A DNA stretch of 64,000 nt from Spongiihabitans sp963422685 (GTDB lineage Bacteria; Pseudomonadota; Gammaproteobacteria; Arenicellales; Poriferihabitantaceae), in assembly GCA_963422685.1 (NCBI GenBank), contig OY730442.1:496001-560000 (forward strand), read 5' to 3'. Position numbers and translations under genes: made by a program. The first letter of the stretch is position 1; each line of letters begins with the position of its first letter. Below are positions 53,901-63,689 of the stretch, piece by piece. The notes under the pieces were generated by a model. That model searched no databases. It was not told the DNA's origin and saw nothing but the letters and a program-made list of their open reading frames with translations.

Positions 53901-56900
53901 CAGTGCCACCAGTGGAACCTACGTACTGACGCAAGCCGACGTCGGGGCCAAGATCACTGTCACCGTGAGCTGGACTGACGGGGGCGGCACGGCGGAGACC
54001 CTCACCTCGACTGCGACGGCGAAGGTGGCGAACGTGAATGACCCGCCGACCGGGGCTGTCACCATCACCGGCACCGCCACCCAGGGCCAGACACTGACCG
54101 CAGACACCAGCACGATCTTCGACCCGGATGGCCCGAGCAGTCTGACGTTCAGCTACCAATGGAAACGCGATGGCACTGACATCAGCGGCGCCATCGGCCG
54201 CACCTACATCCTGACGCAAGCCGACATCGGGGCCAAGATCACCGTCACCGTGAGCTGGACCGATGCTGGCAGCACTGCGGAGTCGTTCATCTCTGCTGCT
54301 ACCACGAGTGTAACAAACACCAACCAATCACCGACCGGGGCCGTCACCATCAGCGGCACGGTGACCCAGGGCCAGACACTGACCGCAGTGACCAGCACCA
54401 TCTCCGACCCCGACGGCCCCAGCAGTCTGACCTTCACCTACCAGTGGAAACGTGGCGTGACTGCCATCAGCAGCGCCACCAGTAGCACCTACACCCTGAC
54501 GCAAACCGACGTCGGGGCGGCCATCACCGTCACCGTAAGCTGGACCGACGACGGCGGCACTGCGGAGTCGTTCACCTCTGCTGCGACAGCGAAGGTGGCG
54601 AACGTGAATGACCCGCCGACCGGGGCCGTCACCATCACCGGCACCGCCACCCAGAAGCAGACACTGACCGCGGACACCTCCGGCGTCTCCGACCCGGACG
54701 GCCCCAGTAATTTGGTGTTTAGCTATCAATGGAAGCGAGATGGGAATAACATCAGCAGTGCCACCAGCGGCACCTACGTTCTGACTCAGGCCGACGTCGG
54801 GAAGGCCATCACCGTCACCGTGAGCTGGACCGATGCTTATGGGGCATCAGAGTCTCTCACCTCTGCTGCGACAGCGAAGGTGGTGAACGTGAACGACCGG
54901 CCGACCGGTACCGTCGCCATCACCGGCACCCCCACCCAGGGCCAGACACTGACCGCGGACACCTCCGGCATCTCCGACCCGGACGTCCCTGACACTGACA
55001 GTCTGACCTTTACCTACCAGTGGACGCGCGGCCCGGATACTGTCAGCCGCACCAGCACTTACACCCTGACGCAGGCGGACGTTGGGGAGATCATCACCGT
55101 AGTCGTGGCTTATCACGATGGTGGGCGTAGGGAGCTTTTCCTTGCTAGCACTCCAAAGGTAGCGAACTTGAACGACTTGCCGACTGGTGCCGTCACCATC
55201 ACTGGTACCGCCACCCAAGGGCAGACACTGATCGCGGACACCTCCGGCATCTCCGACCCGGACGGCCCGGCCAGTCTGACCTTCAGCTACCAGTGGAACC
55301 GCGATAGGTCTGCCATCAGCGGCGCCACCGGCAACACCCACGTGCTGACGCAGGCCGACGTCGGGAAGGCCATCACCGTCACCGTAAGCTGGACCGATGC
55401 TGGCAGCACTGCGGAATCTCTTACCTCTGCCGCGACAGCGAACGTAGCGAACCTAAACGACTCGCCGACCGGGGCGGTCACCATCACCGGGACAGTGACC
55501 CAGGGCCAGACACTGACCGCGGACACCTCCGGCATCTCCGACCCCGACGGCCCGGCCAGTCTGACCTTCACCTACCAGTGGAAGCGCGATGGGTCTGACA
55601 TCAGCAGCGCCACCGGCCGCACCTACACCCTGACGCAAGCCGACGTCGGGAAGGCCATCAGCGTCACCGTGAGTTGGACCGATGCCGGCAGCATCGTGGA
55701 GACCCTCACCTCTGCTGCGACCGCGAGTGTAACCAACCTAAACGACTCACCGACCGGGGCCGTCACCATCACCGGGACAGTGACCCAGGGCCAGACACTG
55801 ACCGCGGACACCTCCGGCATCTCCGACCCCGACGGCCCCGCCAGTCTGACCTTCACCTACCAGTGGAAGCGCGATGGGTCTGACATCAGCAGCGCCACCG
55901 GCCGCACCTACACCCTGACGCAAGCCGACGTCGGGAAGGCCATCAGCGTCACCGTGAGTTGGACCGATGCCGGCAGCATCGTGGAGACCCTCACCTCTGC
56001 TGCGACAGCGAACGTAGCGAACCTAAACGACTCACCGACCGGGGCGGTCACCATCACCGGGACAGTGACCCAGGGCCAGACACTGACCGCGGACACCTCC
56101 GGCATCTCCGACCCCGACGGCCCCGCCAGTCTGACCTTCAGCTACCAGTGGAACCGCGATAGGTCTGCCATCAGCGGCGCCACCGGCAACACCCACGTGC
56201 TGACGCAGGCCGACGTCGGGAAGGCCATCACCGTCACCGTAAGCTGGACCGATGCTGGCAGCACTGCGGAATCTCTTACCTCTGCCGCGACAGCGAACGT
56301 AGCGAACCTAAACGACTCGCCGACCGGGGCGGTCACCATCACCGGGACAGTGACCCAGGGCCAGACACTGACCGCGGACACCTCCGGCATCTCCGACCCC
56401 GACGGCCCGGCCAGTCTGACCTTCACCTACCAATGGAAGCGCGATGGGTCTGACATCAGCAGTGCCACCGGCCGCACCTACACCCTGACGCAGGCCGACG
56501 TCGGGAAGGCCATCAGCGTCATTGTGAGCTGGACCGATGCTGGCAGCACCGCGGAGACCCTCACCTCTGTTGCTACCGCGAGTGTAACCAACATAAACGA
56601 CTCGCCGACCGGCAGCGTCACCATCACCGGCACCGTGACCCAGGGCCAGACACTGACCGCGGACACCAGCACGATCGTCGACCCCGACGGCCCCGCCAGT
56701 CTGACCTTCACCTACCAGTGGAAGCGCGATGGGTCTGACATCAGCAGCGCCACCGGCCGCACCTACACCCTGACGCAGGCCGACGTCGGGAAGGCCATCA
56801 GCGTCATTGTGAGCTGGACCGATGCCGGCAGCACCGCGGAGACCCTCACCTCTGTTGCTACCGCGAGTGTAACCAACATAAACGACTCGCCGACCGGCAG

Positions 56901-59900
56901 CGTCACCATCACCGGCACCGTGACCCAGGGCCAGACACTGACCGCGGATACCAGCACGATAGTTGACCCCGACGGCCCCGCCAGTCTGACCTTCACCTAC
57001 CAATGGAAGCGCGATGGGTCTGACATCAGCAGCGCCACCGGCCGCACCTACACCCTGACGCAGGCCGACGTCGGGAAGGCCATCAGCGTCATTGTGAGCT
57101 GGACCGATGCCGGCAGCACCGCGGAGACCCTCACCTCTGTTGCTACCGCGAGTGTAACCAACATAAACGACTCGCCGACCGGCAGCGTCACCATCACCGG
57201 CACCGTGACCCAGGGCCAGACACTGACCGCGGATACCAGCACGATAGTTGACCCCGACGGCCCCGCCAGTCTGACCTTCACCTACCAATGGAAGCGCGAT
57301 GGGTCTGACATCAGCAGCGCCACCGGCCGCACCTACACCCTGACGCAGGCCGACGTCGGGAAGGCCATCAGCGTCATTGTGAGCTGGACCGATGCCGGCA
57401 GCACCGCGGAGACCCTCACCTCTGTTGCTACCGCGAGTGTAACCAACATAAACGACTCGCCGACCGGCAGCGTCACCATCACCGGCACCGTGACCCAGGG
57501 CCAGACACTGACCGCGGATACCAGCACGATAGTTGACCCCGACGGCCCCGCCAGTCTGACCTTCACCTACCAATGGAAGCGCGATGGGTCTGACATCAGC
57601 AGCGCCACCGGCCGCACCTACACCCTAACGCAAGCCGACGTCGGGAAGGCCATCAGCGTCATCGTGAGCTGGACCGATGCTGGCAGCACTGCGGAATCTC
57701 TTACCTCTGCCGCGACAGCGAACGTAGCGAACCTAAACGACTCGCCGACCGGGGCGGTCACCATCACCGGGACAGTGACCCAGGGCCAGACACTGACCGC
57801 GGACACCTCCGGCATCTCCGACCCCGACGGCCCGGCCAGTCTGACCTTCACCTACCAGTGGAAGCGCGATGGGTCTGACATCAGCAGCGCCACCGGCCGC
57901 ACCTACACCCTAACGCAAGCCGACGTCGGGAAGGCCATCAGCGTCATCGTGAGTTGGACCGATGCCGGCAGCATCGTGGAGACCCTCACCTCTGCTGCGA
58001 CAGCGAACGTAGCGAACCTAAACGACCCACCGACCGGGGCTGTCACCATCAGCGGCACGGTGACCCAGGGGCAGACACTGACCGCGGATACCAGCACGAT
58101 CGTCGACCCCGACGGCCCGAGTAATTTGGTGTTTAGCTATCAATGGACGCGCGATGGGTCTGCCATCAGCAGCGCCACCGGCCGCACCTACACCCTGACG
58201 CAAGCCGACGTCGGGGCGGCCATCAGCGTCACCGTAAGCTGGACCGATGCTGGTGGGGAATCGGAGTCTCTCACCTCGACTGCGACAGCGAACGTAGCGA
58301 ACATAAACGACGCACCGACCGGGGCCGTCACCATCACCGGCACGGTGACCCAGGGCCAGACCCTGACCGCGGACACCTCCGGCATCTCCGACCCCGACGG
58401 CCCCAGCAGTCTAACCTTCACCTACCAATGGAAGCGCGATGGGTCTGACATCAGCAGCGCCACCGGCCGCACCTACACCCTGACGCAGGCCGACGTCGGG
58501 AAGGCCATCAGCGTCATTGTGAGCTGGACCGATGCCGGCAGCACCGCGGAGACCCTCACCTCTGTTGCTACCGCGAGTGTAACCAACATAAACGACTCGC
58601 CGACCGGCAGCGTCACCATCACCGGCACCGTGACCCAGGGCCAGACACTGACCGCGGATACCAGCACGATAGTTGACCCCGACGGCCCCGCCAGTCTGAC
58701 CTTCACCTACCAATGGAAGCGCGATGGGTCTGACATCAGCAGCGCCACCGGCCGCACCTACACCCTGACGCAGGCCGACGTCGGGAAGGCCATCAGCGTC
58801 ATCGTGAGCTGGACCGATGCTGGCAGCACTGCGGAATCTCTTACCTCTGCCGCGACAGCGAACGTAGCGAACCTAAACGACTCGCCGACCGGGGCGGTCA
58901 CCATCACCGGGACAGTGACCCAGGGCCAGACACTGACCGCGGACACCTCCGGCATCTCCGACCCCGACGGCCCGGCCAGTCTGACCTTCACCTACCAGTG
59001 GAAGCGCGATGGGTCTGACATCAGCAGCGCCACCGGCCGCACCTACACCCTAACGCAAGCCGACGTCGGGAAGGCCATCAGCGTCATCGTGAGTTGGACC
59101 GATGCCGGCAGCATCGTGGAGACCCTCACCTCTGCTGCGACAGCGAACGTAGCGAACCTAAACGACCCACCGACCGGGGCTGTCACCATCAGCGGCACGG
59201 TGACCCAGGGGCAGACACTGACCGCGGATACCAGCACGATCGTCGACCCCGACGGCCCGAGTAATTTGGTGTTTAGCTATCAATGGACGCGCGATGGGTC
59301 TGCCATCAGCAGCGCCACCGGCCGCACCTACACCCTGACGCAAGCCGACGTCGGGGCGGCCATCAGCGTCACCGTAAGCTGGACCGATGCTGGTGGGGAA
59401 TCGGAGTCTCTCACCTCGACTGCGACAGCGAACGTAGCGAACATAAACGACGCACCGACCGGGGCCGTCACCATCACCGGCACGGTGACCCAGGGCCAGA
59501 CCCTGACCGCGGACACCTCCGGCATCTCCGACCCCGACGGCCCCAGCAGTCTAACCTTCACCTACCAATGGAAACGCGGCGCGGCGGACATCAGCAGCGC
59601 CACCGGCCGCACCTACACCCTGACGCAAGCCGACGTCGGGGCGGCCATCACCGTCACCGTGAGCTGGACCGATGCTGGTGGGGAATCGGAGTCTCTCACC
59701 TCGACTGCGACAGCGAACGTAGCGAACCTAAACGACCCACCGACCGGGGCCGTCACCATCACCGGCACCGCCACCCAGGGCCAGACACTGACCGCGGACA
59801 CCTCCGGCGTCTCCGACCCCGACGGCCCCAGCAATCTAACCTTCACCTACCAATGGAAACGCGGCGCGGCGGCCATCAGCAGCGCCACCGGCCGCACCTA

Positions 59901-62900
59901 CGTTCTGACGCAAACCGACGTCGGGGCCGCCATCAGCGTCACCGTGAGCTGGACCGACAGCGGCAGCACTGCCGAATCTCTCACCTCTGCTGCGACAGCG
60001 AACGTAGCGAACCTAAACGACGCACCGACCGGGGCCGTCACCATCACCGGCACGGTGACCCAGGGGCAGGAGCTTACGGCGGTGACCAGCACGATCGTCG
60101 ACCCCGACGGCCCGAGTAATTTGGTGTTTAGCTATCAATGGACGCGCGATGGGTCTGCCATCAGCAGCGCCACCAGTAGCACCTACACCCTGACGCAGGC
60201 CGACGTCGGAGCCAAGATCACCGTCACCGTGAGTTGGACCGATGCTGGTGGGGAATCGGAGTCTCTCACCTCGACTGCGACAGCGAACGTAGCGAACCTA
60301 AACGACGCACCGACCGGGGCGGTCACCATCACCGGCACGGTGACCCAGGGCCAGACACTGACCGCGGATACCAGCACGATAGTCGACCCCGACGGCCCGA
60401 GTAATCCGACGTTCAGCTACCAATGGAAACGAGATGGCACTGCCATCGTAGGCGCCACCAGTAGGACTTACATTCTGACGCAAGCCGACGTCGGGAAGGC
60501 CATCAGCGTCACCGTAAGCTGGACCGATGCTGGTGGGGAATCGGAGTCTCTCACCTCGACTGCGACAGCGAACGTAGCGAACATAAACGACTCACCGACC
60601 GGGGCCGTCACCATCACCGGCACGGTGACCCAGGGCCAGACCCTGACCGCGGACACCTCCGGCATCTCCGACCCGGACGGCCCGGCCAGTCTGACCTTCA
60701 GCTACCAGTGGAACCGCGATGGGTCTGCCATCAGCGGCGCCACCGGCAACACCCACGTGCTGACGCAAGCCGACGTCGGGAAGGCCATCAGCGTCACCGT
60801 GAGCTGGACCGATGCTGGTGGGGAATCGGAGTCTCTCACCTCGACTGCGACTTCGGATGTAGCGAACCTAAACGACGCACCGACCGGGGCCGTCACCATT
60901 ACCGGCACGGTGACCCAGGGGCAGACACTGACCGCGGACACCTCCGGCATCTCCGACCCGGACGGCCCGAGCAGTCTGGTCTTCACCTACCAATGGAAGC
61001 GCGATGGCACTGCCATCGTAGGCGCCACCAGTAGGACTTACATTCTGACGCAGGCCGATGTCGGGGCGGCCATCAGCGTCACCGTGAGTTGGACCGATGC
61101 CGGCAGCACGGCGGAATCTCTCACCTCTGCTGCGACTTCGAGTGTCGCGTTATCCGTTGAAATCACCGGTGTCGCCCCGGGCACTACCAAGATAGAGGGC
61201 AACACCATCACCACAAAGGTAGACGGGGCGGGTGTGCAGTTGACGCTGCCTGCCGGGCATGGTGTGGCCAAGGTAGCGTTTGCGGTGCCCCGCTCCGTGC
61301 CGGCTGCGCAGGTCGGTGTAACCTTTGGGGAAGAACCGGCTTACGTGGATATCCGTATAGGCGCGCTAGACGCGAAGCTCTCCTCAGCTGCCAGCGTCTG
61401 TTTGGAAGAGCCCGCCGGGCTGTCGGGTACTTTGTTTGTGTATCATCTTGCCGATGGGGCCAATACGTGGGAGAAACTGTTGCCCGCATTGGCGGCGCCC
61501 AACGGTTATGTCTGCGGTAAGACAAAAGACTTTTCTATTTTTGTAGTAGGATCGCCCATGCCGGTTTTCGGTTCAGCCTTCGTTGACGACTACGTCTGGA
61601 CGGTTGGCGAGGCCGTTGACGTGCAGCTGCCGGCGGCCACCGGGGGCGACGGGCCGATCACCTACCGGCTGAGTCCGTCTCTCCCGGCGGGGCTCACGTT
61701 TAATGCAACGGCGCGCACCATCACCGGCACCCCGAACAAGGTGTTCGCCACGGCCGAGTTCACCTACACGGCCACGGACGCCGACGGTCATACCGGTCAG
61801 TTGCAATTCAGGGTCACGGTGCAGTCTGCTGAAGTGAAGGAGCGTCCCCGTGCGCTCGCTGTGGCCCTGGCGTCGTTCGGGCGTACCGCGGCCGCCGAGG
61901 CGGTGGACGTCATTAGTCGGCGTTTCATTGCGGCCCCGGTTGCGCGTTCGGGTATCACGCTGGGTGGCACGGCCTTGTCATCCGTTGGTTCCGGTTCTGC
62001 CTCAGCCGTATTGAGTTTGGCTGAGGCGCGCGGTGAAAGTGGTGCCACAGTAGACGGTTTAAATCCGGGGTTAATTACGTGGCGGGGGGTTTCGGCCAGG
62101 GAGTTATTCTCGCGAAGTGATTTTGTGTTGCCGTTGCAAGGCACAAAAGAGGATCGGGTCAGGACTGGCTGGACCTTTTGGGGCCAGGGTTCGGCCGGCA
62201 GATTTTCCGGTGAGGCAAATGCAATTGAGACTGATGGTGAGTTACACACGGGATACATGGGTTTGGATTACCGGTTTGGAAGCAATCACAACGCCCTGGC
62301 GGGCGTAGCGTTTTCGCACAGTGCGGGGGAAGTGGACTACGCGGTAGCGGGGGACTTTCTTCTCGTTAATGGAGAGAGGGGGGGCATCACGGGCGAGGTG
62401 GATTTGGCCATGACCAGTGTGTTGCCCTATGTGCACTACACGCCGCGTTTGGGTTTGGGAATATGGGGATTAGCGGGAGCGGGTTCGGGGGAGGTCAAGC
62501 TCAAGGATCAAGGGGGGAGCGTAGAGACGGACGTTCGGATGGTGATGGCCGCTGTGGGTGTTCGTCAGCGGTTGAAGACGTGGCGCGGGGTAGATTTTGC
62601 GGTGAAATCCGATGTATTGGCGGTAGAGTTGAAGACGGACGCGGCGGCAGGTCTTGAAGCGGTGACGGGGGATGCGCGGCGGGCGCGGTTGGCGCTGGAG
62701 ATGGGTGCTGAGCGGGTGTTATCGCCGGATGCGTTGCTGCGGCCGGATATAGAGTTTAGTGGGCGTTGGGACGAGGGTGATGCGGACAATGGTATAGGGG
62801 TAGAGATCAGCGGCGGGGTAGCGTACGTACAGAGTCGTTTGGGTTTGCGTCTGGGTGTTCGGGGTCGGTATTTACTGGCGCATGAGGAGTCTGAATTTGC

Positions 62901-63276
62901 GGATTGGGGAGGCAGTTTTGCGTTGCAGATTGGAGAGGGTCTTGGGGGGCATGGGCTGTGGTTATCGTATGAGCCGCAGTGGGGGGCCCCGGCCAGTGGC
63001 GTAGAGCAGCTGTGGGACAGCGAGGGCATCCGGGAAGTCGGAGGGGCGGGGCGGATGAAGTTTGACCTTGGCTATGGTATGACAACGCGTGGTCGCGGCT
63101 GGTTGGTGACGCCGTACGGGGGGGTATTGACGACCGGGCAGGATACGCGCTACCGGCTGGGTGCACAGGCCGAGGTAGACAAATCGATGGATATAAGCCT
63201 GGAGGGGGTGCGGCGAGAGAATGCGGAGGGCGCCACCGAGCACGGCATATTTTTACGCTGGAAGATTTTATTGTAG
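50992..63276 (+). CDS. Giant autotransporter-like adhesin with FnIII and ~95-residue repeats
   Basis: Surface protein of about 4,094 residues. After a 15-residue start and a polyglycine made by the G17 tract comes a hydrophobic signal segment (IALVVMLFLLLPTVVQA). Then follow nine fibronectin III-like domains (51150-53760; for example VTLSWSNPNDASITKYQ and HVVRGLTNGVRYSF), and 26 tandem ~95-residue repeats (about 53775-61150; GTVTQGQTLTADTS, LTFTYQWKRDGS, VTVSWTDAGS). A linker domain, a putative Ig domain (SPSLPAGLTFNATARTITGTP, about 61590-61820) and a C-terminal ~370-residue beta-barrel ending in RWKILL complete it. The barrel suggests type V secretion. The role is probably adhesion or cell contact; the ligand is unknown. 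No calcium-binding repeat is evident. Confidence 0.9.
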   Translation: MPEIFALRTRKPAIEGGGGGVSSASSVTVVRVSIALVVMLFLLLPTVVQAAAPTGLNAVAGDGQVTLTWNNPNNAAITGYQIRQRIYVNGAWTKFPKFPKWPNIIPGSDASTTSHVVRGLTNGVRYSFQIRWMVGKKGGKPSEANATPAAPAAPPPPKPSKPTGLRTVAGNNQATLIWNNPNNAAITKYQYKQWNSLSTERGARWTDIPGSNTSTTSHVVRGLTNTSVIYRFRIRAVAGPSIGPQSSSAGAIITVPPAAPVVTATPGNAKVTLRWSRITSYITRYQIKQWTGSSEPANGWKDIPGSGSSTTSHVVRGLTNGESYSFRIRAVAICYLGRTTISTCSVPGTPSTSVSPTPVPGKPAVTPMPGDAQVTLSWSNPNDVAITKYQIKQWTGSSESGSWTDISGSGSSTTSHVVRSLTNGESYSFRIRAVAGTNVAGTPSDPVRTVLLDKPVVSASAGDTLVTLSWSDPNDASITKYQVKQWTGSRESGSWTEIWGSVSSTTSHMVGRLTNGVRYSFRIRAMVGLFPGVESDPVSAMPVPDKPAVTATPGNALVTLSWSNPNDASITKYQIKQWTGSSESGSWTDISGSGSSTTSHVVRGLTNGVRYSFRIRAVTGTNASGTPSDPVSETPATQPDKPAVTATPAGDSLVRLSWSNPNDASITGYQIKRWTGSSERGRWTDISGSGKDTITYTVPGLTNGVRYHFRIRAMAGRVPGMGSDVASATPVADKPIVTATPGNAQVTLSWSNPNDASITGYQIKQWTGSSESGSWTDISGSGSSTTSHVVRGLTNGVRYSFRIRAMVGAVTRTPSDPVSATPVSPPVGLKATAGDSQVTLNWRNPNNPTITGYQLKKHDFRNDSLGLSGGSFVEGSWTDIPGSGKNTTSYVVTGLTNGARYGFEIRAVAGSVTGEESEFVPVTLRSIFTITGTVTQGETLTADTSTISDPDGPKSLTFTYQWKRDGSAISSATSGTYVLTQADVGAKITVTVSWTDGGGTAETLTSTATAKVANVNDPPTGAVTITGTATQGQTLTADTSTIFDPDGPSSLTFSYQWKRDGTDISGAIGRTYILTQADIGAKITVTVSWTDAGSTAESFISAATTSVTNTNQSPTGAVTISGTVTQGQTLTAVTSTISDPDGPSSLTFTYQWKRGVTAISSATSSTYTLTQTDVGAAITVTVSWTDDGGTAESFTSAATAKVANVNDPPTGAVTITGTATQKQTLTADTSGVSDPDGPSNLVFSYQWKRDGNNISSATSGTYVLTQADVGKAITVTVSWTDAYGASESLTSAATAKVVNVNDRPTGTVAITGTPTQGQTLTADTSGISDPDVPDTDSLTFTYQWTRGPDTVSRTSTYTLTQADVGEIITVVVAYHDGGRRELFLASTPKVANLNDLPTGAVTITGTATQGQTLIADTSGISDPDGPASLTFSYQWNRDRSAISGATGNTHVLTQADVGKAITVTVSWTDAGSTAESLTSAATANVANLNDSPTGAVTITGTVTQGQTLTADTSGISDPDGPASLTFTYQWKRDGSDISSATGRTYTLTQADVGKAISVTVSWTDAGSIVETLTSAATASVTNLNDSPTGAVTITGTVTQGQTLTADTSGISDPDGPASLTFTYQWKRDGSDISSATGRTYTLTQADVGKAISVTVSWTDAGSIVETLTSAATANVANLNDSPTGAVTITGTVTQGQTLTADTSGISDPDGPASLTFSYQWNRDRSAISGATGNTHVLTQADVGKAITVTVSWTDAGSTAESLTSAATANVANLNDSPTGAVTITGTVTQGQTLTADTSGISDPDGPASLTFTYQWKRDGSDISSATGRTYTLTQADVGKAISVIVSWTDAGSTAETLTSVATASVTNINDSPTGSVTITGTVTQGQTLTADTSTIVDPDGPASLTFTYQWKRDGSDISSATGRTYTLTQADVGKAISVIVSWTDAGSTAETLTSVATASVTNINDSPTGSVTITGTVTQGQTLTADTSTIVDPDGPASLTFTYQWKRDGSDISSATGRTYTLTQADVGKAISVIVSWTDAGSTAETLTSVATASVTNINDSPTGSVTITGTVTQGQTLTADTSTIVDPDGPASLTFTYQWKRDGSDISSATGRTYTLTQADVGKAISVIVSWTDAGSTAETLTSVATASVTNINDSPTGSVTITGTVTQGQTLTADTSTIVDPDGPASLTFTYQWKRDGSDISSATGRTYTLTQADVGKAISVIVSWTDAGSTAESLTSAATANVANLNDSPTGAVTITGTVTQGQTLTADTSGISDPDGPASLTFTYQWKRDGSDISSATGRTYTLTQADVGKAISVIVSWTDAGSIVETLTSAATANVANLNDPPTGAVTISGTVTQGQTLTADTSTIVDPDGPSNLVFSYQWTRDGSAISSATGRTYTLTQADVGAAISVTVSWTDAGGESESLTSTATANVANINDAPTGAVTITGTVTQGQTLTADTSGISDPDGPSSLTFTYQWKRDGSDISSATGRTYTLTQADVGKAISVIVSWTDAGSTAETLTSVATASVTNINDSPTGSVTITGTVTQGQTLTADTSTIVDPDGPASLTFTYQWKRDGSDISSATGRTYTLTQADVGKAISVIVSWTDAGSTAESLTSAATANVANLNDSPTGAVTITGTVTQGQTLTADTSGISDPDGPASLTFTYQWKRDGSDISSATGRTYTLTQADVGKAISVIVSWTDAGSIVETLTSAATANVANLNDPPTGAVTISGTVTQGQTLTADTSTIVDPDGPSNLVFSYQWTRDGSAISSATGRTYTLTQADVGAAISVTVSWTDAGGESESLTSTATANVANINDAPTGAVTITGTVTQGQTLTADTSGISDPDGPSSLTFTYQWKRGAADISSATGRTYTLTQADVGAAITVTVSWTDAGGESESLTSTATANVANLNDPPTGAVTITGTATQGQTLTADTSGVSDPDGPSNLTFTYQWKRGAAAISSATGRTYVLTQTDVGAAISVTVSWTDSGSTAESLTSAATANVANLNDAPTGAVTITGTVTQGQELTAVTSTIVDPDGPSNLVFSYQWTRDGSAISSATSSTYTLTQADVGAKITVTVSWTDAGGESESLTSTATANVANLNDAPTGAVTITGTVTQGQTLTADTSTIVDPDGPSNPTFSYQWKRDGTAIVGATSRTYILTQADVGKAISVTVSWTDAGGESESLTSTATANVANINDSPTGAVTITGTVTQGQTLTADTSGISDPDGPASLTFSYQWNRDGSAISGATGNTHVLTQADVGKAISVTVSWTDAGGESESLTSTATSDVANLNDAPTGAVTITGTVTQGQTLTADTSGISDPDGPSSLVFTYQWKRDGTAIVGATSRTYILTQADVGAAISVTVSWTDAGSTAESLTSAATSSVALSVEITGVAPGTTKIEGNTITTKVDGAGVQLTLPAGHGVAKVAFAVPRSVPAAQVGVTFGEEPAYVDIRIGALDAKLSSAASVCLEEPAGLSGTLFVYHLADGANTWEKLLPALAAPNGYVCGKTKDFSIFVVGSPMPVFGSAFVDDYVWTVGEAVDVQLPAATGGDGPITYRLSPSLPAGLTFNATARTITGTPNKVFATAEFTYTATDADGHTGQLQFRVTVQSAEVKERPRALAVALASFGRTAAAEAVDVISRRFIAAPVARSGITLGGTALSSVGSGSASAVLSLAEARGESGATVDGLNPGLITWRGVSARELFSRSDFVLPLQGTKEDRVRTGWTFWGQGSAGRFSGEANAIETDGELHTGYMGLDYRFGSNHNALAGVAFSHSAGEVDYAVAGDFLLVNGERGGITGEVDLAMTSVLPYVHYTPRLGLGIWGLAGAGSGEVKLKDQGGSVETDVRMVMAAVGVRQRLKTWRGVDFAVKSDVLAVELKTDAAAGLEAVTGDARRARLALEMGAERVLSPDALLRPDIEFSGRWDEGDADNGIGVEISGGVAYVQSRLGLRLGVRGRYLLAHEESEFADWGGSFALQIGEGLGGHGLWLSYEPQWGAPASGVEQLWDSEGIREVGGAGRMKFDLGYGMTTRGRGWLVTPYGGVLTTGQDTRYRLGAQAEVDKSMDISLEGVRRENAEGATEHGIFLRWKILL
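51036..51052 (+). repeat. Homopolymer G17 tract in the 5' coding region
   Basis: Seventeen consecutive G residues, 45 bases after the adhesin ATG. In this read the tract keeps the frame (five Gly codons). A change of one or two bases would end translation early, the classic arrangement of a slipped-strand phase switch. Alternative GTG codons directly after the tract (51052 onward) could allow translation independent of it. Confidence 0.9.
53775..61150 (+). repeat. 26 tandem ~285-bp coding repeats
   Basis: Each unit encodes about 95 residues beginning near GTVTQGQTLTADTS and ending near TANVANLNDSPTGAV. Outer copies are more divergent (the first five and the last few); those from about 55,190 to 59,570 are nearly identical in DNA. 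Variants alternate between STIVDPDG and SGISDPDG cores, and between KRDGSDIS, NRDRSAIS, TRDGSAIS and KRGAADIS loops, showing that units were shuffled by duplication. Confidence 0.93.
57274..59553 (+). repeat. 1,140-bp tandem duplication of four repeat units
   Basis: Positions 57274-58413 and 58414-59553 are the same for about 1,140 bases when compared at an offset of 1,140. I see only two differences, near 57627 and 57633 (A in the first copy, G in the second). The match ends where unit variants change (around 58433/59573). This is a very recent duplication of four units, or gene conversion. Confidence 0.88.
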
Positions 63277-63600
63277 TGTTGTCGTGACCCGTGTACCCCA
63301 AAAACAGTCCGGTATAAAACGATGCAGAGCATTGATTTCCGTTATAAGGGGGTAATTCTGGAAACGTTGCAGGTCTACATTTGGGGCCCTTATTTGGAAA
63401 AGCTATCAGACCCGGAGCTTAAAGTCGGGATTATGAACGCAAGAGTATAAAATCGTTCAGGACTGGCTTTCCCGGTAACAAGATTTTAAGAAAGTCAAGC
63501 ATAGGCGTTGGGTTTCGTAAAGGAAATAACCCCGTCGGGATATATAGGGGCCAGGATATGAAATTGGGGTTTTAGCGCCCACCAGAACCAACTATAGATG
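63277..63600. other. Intergenic segment after the adhesin, no gene seen
   Basis: No coding frame with family resemblance and no clear terminator. Near 63610, CCTGAGCTTGTTTCAGAATCTC resembles an intergenic dispersed repeat, but no second copy lies in this window. Confidence 0.4.
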
Positions 63601-63689
63601 TGTTTATATCACCCTGAGCTTGTTTCAGAATCTCTCTTGGCATCCTGCCTTTGCCCCAAAAAGACCAGATCTTTTGTCGGCATTTCCAT

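Noticed and set aside
56308..57573. Long minus-strand frame (about 421 codons) inside the adhesin repeats
   Set aside because: It repeats with the same 285-bp period as the sense gene and its translation is low-complexity; it is a by-product of codon use in the opposite strand.
53775..61150. Regularly spaced repeats as a CRISPR array
   Set aside because: Units are ~285 bp, coding, in frame and without unique spacers; they are protein repeats.
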